The notes: generated by a model not told the origin, from the sequence alone. Shown: positions 11,451-24,185, counted from the stretch's first letter. The stretch is 64,000 nt of DNA from Microcebus murinus (GCF_040939455.1 NC_134122.1:29667501-29731500); one strand, 5' to 3'. Numbers and translations are program-made.

Positions 11451-13160
11451 TGGGGAAGGGGGGGCCATTTAAGCATTTGAAGGCCTCCCGAAAGATGTCC
11501 CTTGAACTGACATGACAGCCCTGGAGATGAGTACCTGGTTTGATTGTTGAACTAAAGCGTAGTTTCTGTAGCCCTGGAGAGGGCTTCACTGGGCTGTCCC
11601 ATCTGGATGCTATTCATACTCCGGGAGTGGTTGGCCACCGAGTGCTGGAAGGGTAGCCTTGCCAAACCTTGTTCCTTGAGCACCCATCCCAGGCTGAGTG
11701 GTAGTCAGCTTCCCGATTCTTCAGACACTGGACCTTTTAGAAACCACATGGGAAATGCTTTTCCTGGAGATTTGCTCATCCTCCCAAAGGTGGAACTAAT
11801 CAACCAGGCCGCCCCATTACAGCCACCGTGAGAATCCTGTTGGCAAGGGCCATTGGGAAGCTGTGATCTATTAAGACTGGGGTAGTCTGGCCTGAGACCC
11901 TGGCCAGGAGAAGAGGCCGCAGGTGTGAAGACTTTGGCTGGGCTGTGTGGTTTGGACAATATTGGGAATAAAGGAAATTTGAAATTGCTGTGACAGGGGT
12001 TTCTTACTTGTCCATGAAGGTGGGGTATCAGTAAGCTTTGCTGGTGGCTGTCCTGTAGAAAGGGCTCTGCTCAGTGTCTCAGCAGCAAAAGGACCTGCAT
12101 TCTTAAGAAATCTTGGAGAAGAAAGACTAAGAGAGCGGCTCAAATCCTGAACACCGCAGCGTGGAATTCATTGGTGCCCGCATAGTCCGTGAGTCATACC
12201 CTGCGCTCCAAAAGATGTCGCTGAGTTAAGTTTGCAGCTAGTCAGTGAAAAGGTGATGTTTGCCTAAGGTGAAGTTGAGCCAGTGTATAAGGAGGTAGAT
12301 TAGTGATGCTCTGGGGGGCCACATTTTCTTACGTCACCAGTAAAGTGAAGCAGAGTCCAGGTTTCAGAAGAGCAGACTGCAGCCAGCTGGCAGGCAGGCA
12401 GACTTTTTGTCTCAGGTGAAGTCTGAGAAACAGGCAGGTAAGGGAGCAAGGGTAAGAAAGAGAAACACCGGGCACTGTGGGGACAGTGGCCGCACACAGT
12501 AGGTGTATAATCAGTGTGCATTTGTGCAAAGGTAAACGGGCGTGCAAGGGAATGCAGGAGCACTACAGTCAGCCTTGTGTAAACAGGCCCAGTGAACAGA
12601 TTGCTGGTATTGCTTCCGACAGCTCTGCTCCTCGGGGAGAAGTGGTGAACTCACTTCAGAACTCTCCTTTGTCAGTTCCAACTAGACTCTCTGGAAGGAA
12701 CGCGAACATTCCGACTTCCCAGTGACAGTGTGTGAAGTGAGGCCAGTATGCAGCTACATCTACTAATATTTTTGGTATAAATCAGTTGCTAAAATTAATT
12801 CCAGTCTGAAACTTGATGAATTCTCAGTCATGGAATTAACAGGTTTCAAATGAAAAACATTAGCTTGATTAAAAATAAATGCTTATGCTGGAAATTTGGA
12901 GACTGTCTGTCCCTAACAAACTAAATACAAAGTTTTTTTGTCTTAGTGGCTTTGTTTGCCTTTTTGTATTTATGGGAAGCGTATATATTCGTACCAGAAA
13001 TTGACAGGCCATTAGCTGCTACCCACTCCTGGCAATCCCTGATCCCTTACGCTAGCCGGTATTATCCTTTTCGCATAAGGCTGGCTGTCAGTCCTTATGA
13101 AGAATAAGTGCAAACCTGTCTCAGTGGTGGCCCCCTAAACCTATTTGGTATGCAGGAAAG
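11451..13160. other. Unique intronic sequence
   Basis: No clear element. A MIR/L2-like tail motif (cacacagtaggtg) lies near 12495. 12730-13000 is AT-rich and repeat-free. Confidence 0.4.
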
Positions 13161-13190
13161 TCTCTGTCTCTGTCTCTCTCTGTCTCTCTC

Positions 13191-13254
<64 letters not shown>
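13161..13254 (+). repeat. Compound microsatellite (TC)n(CA)n
   Basis: An imperfect TC/TCTG run at 13161-13194 is followed by an uninterrupted CA run of about 59 nt to 13254. It is likely polymorphic in length. Confidence 0.97.
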
Positions 13255-13257
<3 letters not shown>

Positions 13258-15099
13258 CTTAAAGGGCACCCTTCTTTCAGCCAGCATCCATCGCCTTATT
13301 ACACCTTCCTCTGAATTTATATCGGGCAAACTATTTAGGACACATATGTGAAGCAGAAAGTGTGTTTCATTTTGTTTTTAATGAGGTTCCAAACTATCTC
13401 TGCCTGTCTTGGTCCTCTGGATGACAGCGTGGAGTCTTATGCCATTTGTTATTAGACATCGTGTAGCTTGACATCCTCGAAGTCTCAGCCAGCCCTGGGT
13501 GTGCGAGGTTAATACAGGAAAAGAGAAGGGGTGCTCTATTAAGAACTTAGAGATTCTCTGCTTAGTTAGATAGAAGATTTCTAACAATGAAGAATAAGTC
13601 AAGCTTTCTTATTTCTGCTGGTGTAAGTATCACAGCTCGGGTCACGGTAAACAGTTTACGATTTTCACGCCGAGTTTCAATGTTGAATAACCCCAGAATG
13701 TAGTTTGACTAGTCTGATGTTATCCTGCCCAAATCTTCGTAGGTTTAGCTGTAGGGCTGGAAAATTGAGTAGCCAGATTTATTTCCAGTGTGGTGGTGGT
13801 CTTAGGGTTTTGCTTGTTTGTGTGTGTGTGTTTCAAGAGGAACCTGTGTTCCAGGACTTGATGTCAAGTGGCAACAGTAATGCAAAACACTGGATGTTAT
13901 CAATTGATTCTGTAAAGAAAAAAAAATAACCCTGGTGTCACTATAGTACCAGTGTTTGAGGTACACCCCCTTGGGCCCCCACCCAGCTGGTGCTGATGCA
14001 GTAGCACCCCAGCCCTCCCACCTGGCTTTCTGGCAACCCCGAGGGGTCGGGGATCCAGCGGATCCAGCGTGGGATGAGGTCACTTCAGGAAGGGCAGATG
14101 CACTTGGAGGGGGAGCCCATTCCCCTGCTTTAAACCACAAATGTCTTTTGATAACTAGTAAAATTGGCAAGCGGAATGATTGAAAACATGTGAGAGGTAA
14201 CTGGATCTAAGTTTCAAGTAGTACATATTTGAGAAGTTTTCCCCAATGTAAAAGTTAGTCTTTAAGAGCCTTAAACTAATAAAAACAAGGAAATTCCATG
14301 TTACGGCTGCCACTCGGCCTTTCCATTTTTATTCCAGAAGTCAGATTTGACAGGTCAGCGGCTGGCTGGCTCTGGGATCCCCATGCGCGGTTAAAGCGGG
14401 AGGGATGAGGAGGAGAGCTGGCAGCCGCCGGGCTGGGGAAGTCTCGACTGCGTTTTGGTGCCAGGCTCATAATTCCGTTTTAGCATATCCTATTTTCTCT
14501 TCTTGGGGCTGCTTCCTGTATTCACTTTATTCGCTGAAGCTAGTTCAGGATTCTTTTAGAGACAATTCTTATTCCTTTCCTTTCTTGTGTCTTGAGGTCA
14601 TTGCAAGTTTTACTTGGTGGCTGCCTTTTCACCAGGAGTTAAGGCTGGGTGTCCTGCACCCTTGCAACCCCATCCCATGGCCTCTCTGCTGAGCTGCAGT
14701 GGCTTTTAGCCACTCCTCCTGCCGATCCAGCCCACCTTTGCCAAAAGGATCACCCCAGAGACAGCAGTAGCCTGTTCAGCAAGAGAGTGAAGTCCATGCT
14801 CAAGGCCTCCCGCTAGGTGCCACCAGCCTGTCTTCCTGTATCCACCGCCCACCTTCCTTATCGACCCAATAGGTAATGAGTCATGATGGCGCCAGAGACC
14901 CCAGTATCTTGCCTTTTTAAGAAGCAGCCGTGGCACCAGCAACCTGAGGCAGCTGCTGAGTTCATTCCCTGTCGTGCCCCTGTTGCCCGCTGGCCATCTA
15001 TCAGCTGTAGGCGGGTCGCACTGCTGAGCGTGTTCTGCTGCAGCGGAAGGAGCAGATTTAGGCGCAGAAAATAACTGCTTTCAAAATCTCACCCCGCTG
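13255..15099. other. Unique intronic sequence
   Basis: A short GT run lies at about 13818-13831, and ggatccagc is doubled at 14050-14068. No coding signal. Confidence 0.45.
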
Positions 15100-15215
15100 C
15101 ATGACAGCTGTGTGTGGTCCTGGGCAGGTTACTTTTACCTCTGAACACCAGAGTCCCCATCAGTGGAGTGGGCACAATAACGTCTTGTCGGATTGTCGTG
15201 CAGATTAAAAACTAC
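15100..15215 (-). mobile_element. MIR SINE fragment (reverse)
   Basis: agctgtgtgtggtcctgggc, aggttacttttacctctgaa, then cccatcagtggagtggg and gcagattaaaa follow the reverse complement of MIR. Confidence 0.7.
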
Positions 15216-17714
15216 GGGGGCTGCACAGCGTGAGTCCGTAAACTGTAGCTGCAGCTATTTTTATAACTTCTGCCCGTTCTGTGCCTTCTGGAATTGTCCC
15301 TCCTTGCCTCCTTCCTCCACATGAAATCTTGCCCTTCCTTAAGGCCACCTCTTGCTACCTTTCCCACAAAACCTTCCCTGGTCTTCTCAACTCCCAAGCA
15401 GTCTTGGTCTCTCTTCTGGAGGAGTCCACCTTCCAATTGTCCAGTTTTACTAAGTTGTGGACTCTCTGAGCACCAGCGCAGCTTGTGGGCCATTTTATTC
15501 CTTGTCTTGCTCTGCCCCCCACCGAGGGCCCAGCAGGTGCTCAGGAGCAATTTGGATCAGTGGACAGTAGGTTGGCAGAGGGGCAGGGTAGCAGGAGGGT
15601 AGGGTAGCAGAAGGGGTCTTTGGGCCATAGGGCTGTCCCATGGAAGCGATGCTCTGGGCTTCGTTGGCTCTTGTTTCACAGCCGTGTGCCCTTGCACACC
15701 TGTCTCTGAAACCGGACTCGTTCTTTCTTCTGAGACAGATTCTTCGTGATCCTACGGTATTCCTCCCGCACAGACTGAGGCTTTGCTCTTGGCAGCTGTG
15801 TGTGGAGTTTTAAGTGTCATACCGATGTGTAGAAATCCAGGGAAACCCATCAGGCAGACCCCTTAGGGATGGGGGTATAGCCAGGAGTAAACTGGAATAT
15901 GTTCTTTTGTTTCAGTTCTTGGTAAAAATCTTGGTAAAAAAATTCGACTGGTGTGCGTTCCAGAATTATTAAGTAGAGTATACCAAAGATAATTGTTTTT
16001 GTCTTTTGATGATTGAAGATCTTGATCTTCATTTTGGGTCTGTAGCATATGTCATTTTCACATGGGCTTGGTCAGATGCCGTGCTCCCTGGCATAGGAGG
16101 CAGTGGTGCCCAAGGCCCAGTGTCCCAGAGTCCCTGTGGCTTCCAGGCTGTGATGGAATGACATAGGCAGGGAAGTGGCCCGAGAGTGTGACTGAGTTGG
16201 TCCCTGGTGCTGTGTGGGCGGTGTCCTGGTGTCCAGGCTCTGATGAGATGGTGACGGGTTGGGGTGGGAGGGCTCCTTTGTGTAGCTCACACTTTCCCAG
16301 GAGCTGCCTTTTGCCCCCCAAACCAGATCAGAATCCCTGTGCTCTCCACTGACCCTCAGGAAATCACAAGATGCACAGCACACAGAGGAGGTGGTGTATA
16401 GAGAGATGTCATTCCTGGGCCAAAACAAGTGGTGCCATTTTGCCATGTTTGATAGAGAAAATCTCCTTGATGTCTGTGTAATTAAGAGCTGACATACAGA
16501 GTTAGAGACAAACTGGTGATGAGAACTTGGTCTTGGAGCAGTCACAGAGAGATTGGGAACACTTTGTAACTGGCATTAATTTCCTGCCACAAGTGGCCTG
16601 GCGGAGAGAGCCTGGATGAAGAGGGGGCCGTCAGCGCTGGTCAGAGCTCGGAGCATGCTGGCAGCTGCGCCGACTGCGGGTGGTGGGTGTTAGGTGGGGG
16701 TCGTAGTTCGTTGTGACGGTGCTGTGTAATTGTGCATCCTCGTCCTTCAGTGCGGGTTCCGATAGTTTAGCAATAGCTATTTAGCTGGCTTTATAGGGTC
16801 TGAATCAAAGAGCCCTTCCAGCTGTCTTTTAGAAATGGCCCCTGGACAGGATGGCATGCCACTGACAACTGGAGTCACTGTTCTGGCGCCCAGAGTGGGC
16901 AGACTGGCAGCAGCACTTCCGGGACAGCTCATGGAGCAGCCCTTTGCCTCCCTGGGTGTCCCTCACACCTAGCATAGCCGAAGGGGAGACTCCTTGAGGA
17001 TTTAAATGTCCCCTTTAAAATCCCATCTCTGCTCTTGGCACTGGGAGCTGTCGTGTGGAGTAACCTGTTGGTGCCCAGAGCCCAGGTTCGCACGGCAGCC
17101 AGCGGTAGCGGTGCCAGGAGGGAGTGGAGGAGTCACGTGTGGTGCTTCCTTTCCCTGCCGCACGAGTGTCATTCTGCGGGGCCATCTGGCTGGCAGCAGC
17201 TCTCAGCCAATGGCAGGATGTTGTAAACCTTGCTTGCTGAACATGGCACCGAAAATCTTGAAAATTAACTGCAAAAATAAAATCAAAGCTGGCGCAGAGG
17301 TGGTATTTCTTGGCCTGGCGTAAGCTGTGCGGATGAACTTGCTCTGCCTTGTTGATAGATGCATGCCTGTTACTGACTGGTTTGGTTTTTCCCAGGAGCC
17401 AGTTGGCATCTTTTAACTTTTTACTTATAAAATCCAGGCAAAAACATTTTGAGAGCTTTCTGGAGTTTTTATTTGCTAATTAAAATGTGAGAAGGGAACA
17501 CAGCCACAGGTAGAGTTCTAGTGCAAGCCACAGCTGTGATTTAAAAAAAAAAAAAAGAAACAACCAAGCCCGACAGTTTCAAAATGAAGTTATTAGCACT
17601 TCACCTGTAACTGTGATAGCTTTTAACTTTCATGATCTGTCTCTTAAGCACCCACCCCCTGGCGTTTACAAAAAAAGGGAGTTAAGTGTGGAAGTTGAAG
17701 TAGTTAATCCTTGA
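15216..17714. other. Unique intronic sequence
   Basis: No element identified with confidence. A poly-A run lies at 17542-17556. Confidence 0.45.
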
Positions 17715-17910
17715 GGAAGATAATAGTAAGAACTATCATTTCTATGGAACTTTTTTAACTTGTAAAAGAGTTTTTCTTGTTCTCTATGTCATGTTGTTTC
17801 CAGTGACCCTGGGAAGTAAGGTAGGTGGTATGTTTTACAGATGAGGAAACTGAGGCTGAGGAAGCCTTGGTGACTTGCCCACGTTCCCTTCGTGAGGACA
17901 GCTGCGTCCA
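17715..17910 (+). mobile_element. MIR SINE
   Basis: aagaactatcatttctatgg, gaccctgggaagtaaggtag, then gttttacagatgaggaaact followed by gaggctgagg match the MIR order. Confidence 0.75.
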
Positions 17911-18644
17911 GGAGGGAGCCTGGGCTGCGCGAAACGTCCCTTCTGCTTCCTGGAAGTCAGCGATGCACCTGGCCGGGGCGGCCCCAGCTCCATGAGAAAA
18001 GGGGCTGCGTGAAAACGCGCCCAGTACTGGGTTATGTGCCTTTCTCCACGTGTAAAATAATTAAGTAAAATCTGCTTTAATTCTGAAAGTCATAAGCAGC
18101 GAGCTGCCCACCAAGCCCAGTTATGTGGTGACCCCCCACCCCCAAAAGCGTAGCTGTCCCCGCACAGATGCACTGGCTGGTTCGTTTTGATGCCTGTGTC
18201 TGCCCTGGCAGATGTTCGTGGCTGAGCAGCCCAAACAGGCCGCGTGAGCCACAGGCGGGCTCCGCCGCCAGCGCCTCCGCCGAGCGGTGGAAGAGGGAGC
18301 CTTTGCCAGGGTGGCTGGTGCCCTAACAAATTGATTCCTGCCAAACAATAGAAATAAATATTTTCAACAGACAGAAATTTTGGCTCCTAAAGGATTCAAA
18401 TTAAAGGCTTATTTCTGAAACAAATACTTTAGGAGGAAAACATTTTTACCAGTGTAGATGAGATCAGAGTCATTCCTTTTGGCAGCAGCGTAATTATTTT
18501 GAGATTAAAACACAATGGTTTCCCCATCCCTGCCTCATTTTTCACTGATGAACTTGCACCGTATTTGCCGGAGAAAGGAAAAGTGTGTTCAGCTGGAGTG
18601 TGGGGAGGGGGCGGTGGTGTGGTTTATTGCAGACAGCCTCAGCT
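17911..18644. other. Repeat-poor unique block
   Basis: No transposon recognised. The AT-rich stretches at 18050-18090 and 18330-18500 have a composition like conserved non-coding DNA, but this is inference only. Confidence 0.35.
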
Positions 18645-18780
18645 GTGGGGTCGCCAAGATCTGGATTCAGATCTTGGCCCGGTCCCCTCCTGGGCAAAGC
18701 CAGTTGATCATCTAATTGTCAGTTTCCTCAGCCAGTGGGGTGGCAGTGTCTGCTTTGTAGGGGTGAATAACGTTGCCCTC
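18645..18780 (-). mobile_element. MIR SINE fragment (reverse)
   Basis: ctggattcagatcttggccc, then caaagccagttgatcatcta, cagtttcctcagccagtgg and gaataacgttgcc resemble reverse MIR. Confidence 0.55.
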
Positions 18781-18784
18781 AGGT

Positions 18785-18841
18785 CAGTGCTGGCCTCGAG
18801 AGATGCCCTCAGGTCCTAGGGATCTCTCGAGGCCAGCACTG
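18785..18841. repeat. Perfect 20-nt inverted repeat with 17-nt spacer
   Basis: cagtgctggcctcgagagat (18785-18804) is exactly the reverse complement of 18822-18841. The spacer repeats the 12-mer tgccctcaggtc that also precedes the first arm (18774-18785 and 18804-18815, 30 bp apart) and contains the palindrome cctagg. The stem would be GC-rich and stable as RNA or cruciform DNA. A replication template switch producing an inverted copy is the simplest origin. Confidence 0.95.
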
Positions 18842-19235
18842 TCAGCGAGAACTTTTTGTGTTGGTGGGATGGTCTGTACCTGTGCCACCAAATACAGTTG
18901 CCACTAGCCACACGTGACTGTTGAGCCCTCGGAGCGTAGCATCTGCAACTGAGAAACTGAGTTTGCGGCCAGTGGCTGGCTACCACTTTGGATAGTGCAG
19001 TTCCTCTTCATCCACCTCATCGGATTAGTTGGTCCCTGGGTTCCAGCTGGTTGTTGGGTCAGCCTACTAAATATTGCTCAGCTCTGTCTCTTTCAAGGTT
19101 CTGGATACAGCTGCAGAGTTTGGGCCCATCTGTTCTCACTGATGTTCAACCTCTGTCCTGCAGCCAGAGTAGTGGGGCACTTCCGTCAAGCTTGGCAGAG
19201 GAATGAAGAACCCTTTACGAACAGTTCTTTCTTTT

Positions 19236-19397
19236 CTTTTTTTTCCTCCCTCCCTCCCTCCCTCCCTCCCTCCCTCCCTCCCTCCCTCCCTCCCTCCCTC
19301 CCTCCCTCCCTCCTTCCTTCCTTCCTTCCTTCCTTCCTTCCTTCCTTCCTTCCTTCCTTCCTTCCTTCCGTCCTTCCGTCCTTCCGTCCTTCCTTCC
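19236..19397 (+). repeat. (CCCT)n/(CCTT)n pyrimidine tract
   Basis: T-rich sequence grades into about 17 tccc units and then about 20 cttc units, with several cttccgtc interruptions near the end. It is nearly pure pyrimidine over 160 bp and abuts a reversed Alu monomer, so it probably expanded from that element's poly-A tail. Confidence 0.95.
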
Positions 19398-19515
19398 TAA
19401 AATGGGGTCTCACTATGTTACTCAGGCCATACTCAAATCCTGGGCTCAGGAGATCCTCCCGCCTCAGCCTCCCAGGTAGCTGGGACAACAGGCTCACACC
19501 ACTGCTCCAAGCTGA
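19398..19515 (-). mobile_element. Alu monomer fragment (reverse)
   Basis: aaaatggggtctcactatgt, tgggctcaggagatcctccc and cctcagcctcccaggtagct are Alu-type sequence in reverse orientation, only one arm long. Confidence 0.8.
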
Positions 19516-20499
19516 TATTGCTTAGTTTTAACAAGTTCCCATTTGTCTCATAATACATACTAAGTCTAAAGAAAAAAAAAGAATCCATGAAGTCAAGGGG
19601 TCTGTCCCCTCTGCATCTGTTAGCAAAGGCGAGTTGCATACATGTGGCACCTCGGTTTCTTCAGCTGTGAGACCAGATCAGCAAAGCTCCTGTGGCCGCT
19701 TCTCTCCGCAGCTGACCCTGAGGCCCACAGGAGGGGCAGTGTCAACAATGGGCCAGGCCTCAGCAGGCCCCCCAGCTTGCCAGTGTGGCTCTTGCAGGGG
19801 AAAGGGGTACTGTGGCCTGGGGAAACACAGGAGGCAGAAGACACGGGGCCCACTCAAGGGGTCCCACTTTAACCCAGGAACGAGACAACCAGGGGAGAGT
19901 GCAGTGGAGAACCCAGGCAGACCTAGATCATCCCGCCCCGAGAACCACGCCCCACATGGCTCTGCTCAGGGCTCCGTGGAGAAGGTGAAACTTGGAGAGG
20001 GGTGAATCCTGCCATTTGGAGCCGAGTGTGTCTGCAGGGCTGAGGCTGGCAGGCAGAATTCTGTCGTTTTGAGATACAGCCTAAAGAGAGCAGTAAAGAA
20101 TACTGCTTATAAAATGAATGTTTTTGTAGCTCAAAAATGGTCAAATAGTAATTTCATACAGTTCAACTAATCTGTACAGCGGAGTCCTTCTCTTTCGGGT
20201 TGAGAGGCACCCCGAGTCTCCCTGCCACGGTGCTCCAGCCACGTGGCCTGCGCCGCCCCATATTTCATTATTCGTCCCCGAGACACCGTCTCTCACGTCT
20301 CACCATTTAAATGAGAGTCTAGCGAGTATCACATGCAGTGCAATGCTTGTTGGATACATCTGGCATTTTTTTGTCTTGGCGGAGTGGGTTTTTGATGGAG
20401 TGAAATAGAAAAACCCAAATCTTGGTTCTCTATTGAAATCTCTCAAGCCTGAGGAATTCACAAAAAGGCTTGTAGGAAAACTTTGTACTCAGCTTTTGT
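19516..20499. other. Unique intronic sequence
   Basis: Open frames around 19634-20005 show no recognisable domain. No element is identified. Confidence 0.45.
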
Positions 20500-20625
20500 T
20501 AGACTAATTTATTTGTTTTTATTCAATTTAATGAGTAGGTAATGTATTCACTTGGTCCAGAATGAAAATTATACACACACACATTGAGAAATCCTGTCCC
20601 ACCTCTGTCCTGAAAGGGGCAGCAA
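20500..20625 (-). mobile_element. Old L1 3'-end fragment
   Basis: gtaatgtattcacttggtcc, agaatgaaaattatacacac and aaatcctgtcccacctctg resemble old L1M 3'-region copies. The family is uncertain. Confidence 0.4.
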
Positions 20626-20919
20626 GTAAGCACTGTGCTTGCTAGTTTCCTGGGGGTGTGATGAACGGATTTGGCAGTGAACCTTTCCAATGCAGGCCAC
20701 AGGTAGTAAGTATGTACTGGATTAAATTGTTTCACTTGAATTTCTGAAATTAGGAGTCATCTCTCATAATCTCGAAATACTGAGTACCTGTTAGATGTGT
20801 AATACCATTTTAAGAGTTTAAGGAGTGTGGGAAAATAATCTGTATATGAGGCGAGGTCAGGTTGAATAGCAAAAGGAAAACAGAAACTGTCTTCGAGAAA
20901 GTCTTTGCTGGTGATCTTG

Positions 20920-21035
20920 GGCATTTTATCTTAATCCTCATCACAGTTCTATGAGGTGTGTCATTGTGTCCCCATTTTAGGGTATATAGCTTGCCTGGGT
21001 CGCAGAGCTGGGAAGGAGGAGAGCCAGTAGCCCTG
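20920..21035 (+). mobile_element. MIR SINE fragment
   Basis: ttatcttaatcctcatcaca, gttctatgaggtgtgtcatt, then cccattttagggtatatagc and ttgcctgggtcgcagagctg follow MIR. Confidence 0.7.
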
Positions 21036-21374
21036 CCCATGGCTCTGTCCCTGGGCCCGGGGCTCAGAACCTCTCTCCGTGTCTTTCCCCAATAGAGAGC
21101 AAATGCCGAATGTGGTATAGTAAAATCGGTAGTAATGAACCGAAATGAACATGGTCTTTTCCCGCTCTGTGATTTTGAGAGAAAGACTCAGCACACCTAG
21201 GAAAGCAACATGGCATTAGGAGTTTATCTTTGTGAAGCTATTTTCTAAGCATGCTCACTCTCCTCCCAGTTTGGGAACTGTTGCTACCCTGCTGATGTCT
21301 GTGGGGCCAAGGGACCACAGGTGTCAACCACAACGGACATGCTCTAGGTTCCTATATTTCTTCTTGCTAGTCCT

Positions 21375-21510
21375 ATGGGAAGTAGCAGGGTAGGTGGCAT
21401 TGCACCCATTTTGCAGATCAGGTGGCTTGTTGACGACATTCACCTAAATGGCAGTGGGAGTCCGTATTCACACTGGTTCCTAGGATCAGAAATCAGTGCC
21501 CTTCCTTCCG
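21375..21510 (+). mobile_element. MIR SINE fragment
   Basis: gggaagtagcagggtaggtg followed by gcacccattttgcagatcag and cttgttgacg resembles the MIR centre and 3' half. Confidence 0.5.
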
Positions 21511-23274
21511 CACCAGCCTGCAGGTGCCTCCTCCTCACTCCTGGAGCCAGGACATTCTCCCTTCTTTCTCTAGGGTACTGGGAACAGGACCCACTCTTGT
21601 GGTGGGAAAACCACCCCATAAACACAGCCCCCGCACGCCTTGGGATCTGGCCAGGAGGTTTTGTTCTGTTCATTCAGCCCTGACCTCCAGGATGGGAGAG
21701 GAGGGCCAGCTGTGCAGAGATTCCCAACAAGGGCTGAAACTCAGTGTTTCTTATTAAGCCCCCAGATAACTAGAAACTGGATCTATAGGCAAGCGCTTGC
21801 TCCTTCACACGCCTGTTGTTGCTTGATTTCTTGTTCCCTGAGTTGGACAACGGCAGAGAGACCAACCCAGAAAGCTCATCGTTTGTCCAGAGGATGCAGC
21901 CAGTGTTCGCAGAACACTTTCTCCCTGCCGGGCTCTGTGCTGGGTGCTGCCAGCTGTGGGCTTGGCCTGCCCTGGGGAGGACAGTTAGTAGTCCCATTGC
22001 TGGAATGGACTTTTGCACTTTTCCTCTCCCCGTTTCCTGTCCCCATTCTTACTGTGGAGCTGTGATGAAGGTGACTTTCCAGGCTGCAGGGAGGGCTTGG
22101 CCAGCCTGGCTTCAGTGGGGGAGGGGCCCTCTGGAGCACCAGCTGCAATTCTCTGAGACTGAGCTAGAAGGAGGGTGTGGGTCCCCCAGACCCCCAACTG
22201 CCCTCCTCAGCCCCCACAACTTCCTGGAAGCCTTGCCAGTCTGCAGAGTCCCCAAGTTTGTCCCCTCTTCCCTCCTATGGGAGGCTGGCTCTCTTCCTTT
22301 CTTCCTCTGGGTCCCATGCTGATGCTGTCGTCTTTATGATGTTGTTTTCTGATTTTTTCCCTCCAAACCCTTTCTACCATTTTTCTGAACTTCTGTTATA
22401 GAGTTAGTGCATTTTCCCTTTTTTTTCCAAGCTTTTTCTCTCAGCCAACACTGACCACCTGCCTGTGACATGCCCCGGCACTCTGCAAAGTGCTGGGGGG
22501 CCCAGGGTGAGCAGAGCGCAGGCCTTGCTGTAGCCCACGGGGGCCAGCGTTAGCCCCAGGCGCAGGCAGAGTGCATGGGGACGAGGACAGGTGTTGCGGG
22601 AAGGGCCAGGAGCGGGCACACACGTTACTGCCTCCTGCAGTGAGGCGGGAGGGGTGGGGAAGTGGTGTTTGAGCATTTCATGGAAGAGAGAAAGGTAAAG
22701 CCTCCAAGCCTAGGGAGTAGCCTGTGCTGGCGTCCTAGGGGAAAATAAGGGGACCCAGTCCTCGGGGGCGTGAGGAGAAGGCCAGCTTGCTGGTTCGGGT
22801 CTTGGGGGGCCTTCTTGGGCTTATTCCAGCCCCCTCGTGAGTCACAGATGTCTCCTGAGCAGGGAATAGCGTGTCCCCTTTCCTAGAGGCAGGTGTCCTG
22901 GGTCAGGATGCCTACTGTGGCCCACACGTCCGACATCACATCACAGAATGACGAAGCTGTAATTCAGACTTTTGTATCATGTGGTGTGAGTCAAAGGTTG
23001 TGACGGGGAAGGATTAAGTGTCTGAAAAACATTTGGGAAGCAGGAGTTCCGACCTGGCTATCAACCTAAACTTAGAAAATAAATGGAATCATTGACGGTC
23101 AGTTTGGGAATCCTACAAGGCGCTCTTTTAAATGGAGCCCACTGTCTGTCCACACACCCTTGAAGAGGACAGAGTGAACTTCTGGGGCACCCTTCTGGGA
23201 ACGAGGGATCCTAGGTACCTGTCAGTCCTTCAAAGGCTAGGTCTCATTGTAGGAGGAAAATGAGATTTTAAGAG
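21511..23274. other. GC-rich intronic sequence with weak L2-like pieces
   Basis: ctctgtgctgggtgctgcca near 21930 and gccccggcactctgcaaagt near 22480 are L2-like. The open frames (up to 168 codons at 21816-22322) look like chance. Confidence 0.4.
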
Positions 23275-23525
23275 AGAAATGTTTACTTTTTAGGAGTAGA
23301 CATTACATTTACATGCACAAAATGTGAAAGGTACCCAAGTGGAAACCTTAAAGGACCCCCACCCCTTGCCGGGTGCCCCTATGTGAAATTACCGGCATCT
23401 TGTGCTTGTATAGCCTTCCAGAGACTTCTCTGTATATAGAAGCAAATTACATACGTATATGTGTATCTGGGTATCTGCAGTGGAGTGCTTGTGGACATAT
23501 TTTGGGGAGGTAGTTTACATTTCTA
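23275..23525 (-). mobile_element. Old L1 3'-end fragment
   Basis: ttacatgcacaaaatgtgaa, then cgggtgcccctatgtgaaat and agagacttctctgtatatag, ending tacgtatatgtgtatctggg, resembles old L1M 3'-region copies. Divergence is high. Confidence 0.45.
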
Positions 23526-24044
23526 ATTGAGCACAGTTATTTTCGCGCAGCACCCCCACCCAGCCCCTTTAACCACTTACATGCCAAAGCCAGGCTGGCT
23601 TCTGCTCACCGACAGCACTTTCCCGTTCCCTTGTTCTGCCTGGGTGGCCGTGATGAGGCTTGTCCTTGCTGTGTCATGTGCAGTGTAGTGCTGGGTGCTG
23701 GGCGAGCCCTGATGGGGAAGAGGGTGATGGAGATTAAGCCCCTCTCCCCACAGGCCCCAGCTAAGACGGGCATCTCTCGTGAAAACTCAGAGTCGTCTCT
23801 TGCTAGATAGTGTTTTATCGCTTTTCTAATCTCTTCTTCTGTTGTGTTCCACGGCCTGGTCCCTGTGTCCTGTTGTTCTTTCATGCCTGCCTCATTCCCT
23901 CTACTGGACTCTGGGCACCTGGAGGTCAGGGTCGGCTTCCAATTCCTTTGTGCGTTGTTGGAGCCCCCAGCCTGGTGTGGGTTGCTGGTGGCAGAATGAA
24001 TTGGAGTCTGAGGTCAAGTGTGTGGCTTTGATGGTACAGAAAAT
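23526..24044. other. Unique intronic sequence
   Basis: Weak L2-like text (agtgtagtgctgggtgctgg near 23685) and nothing else. Confidence 0.4.
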
Positions 24045-24185
24045 TCACCTGGATGAGGTGTTTACTGTGCCAGGAGCTTGAGATGCATCATCTTAATTAT
24101 CTCCAGAGAGGGGAGGTCACCTGCCCACAACCACACAGGTCACAGTAGGGATGGAGCCTGCATCCCAATCCAGGGTTATGTGACG
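24045..24185 (+). mobile_element. MIR SINE fragment
   Basis: gtttactgtgccaggagctt, gcatcatcttaattatctcc, then ggtcacctgcccacaaccac and acaggtcacagtagggatgg match MIR with its middle deleted. Confidence 0.65.

Noticed and set aside
13161..13254. Possible CRISPR-like or telomeric repeat
   Set aside because: It is a plain TC/CA microsatellite; no spacer-repeat structure exists anywhere in the window.
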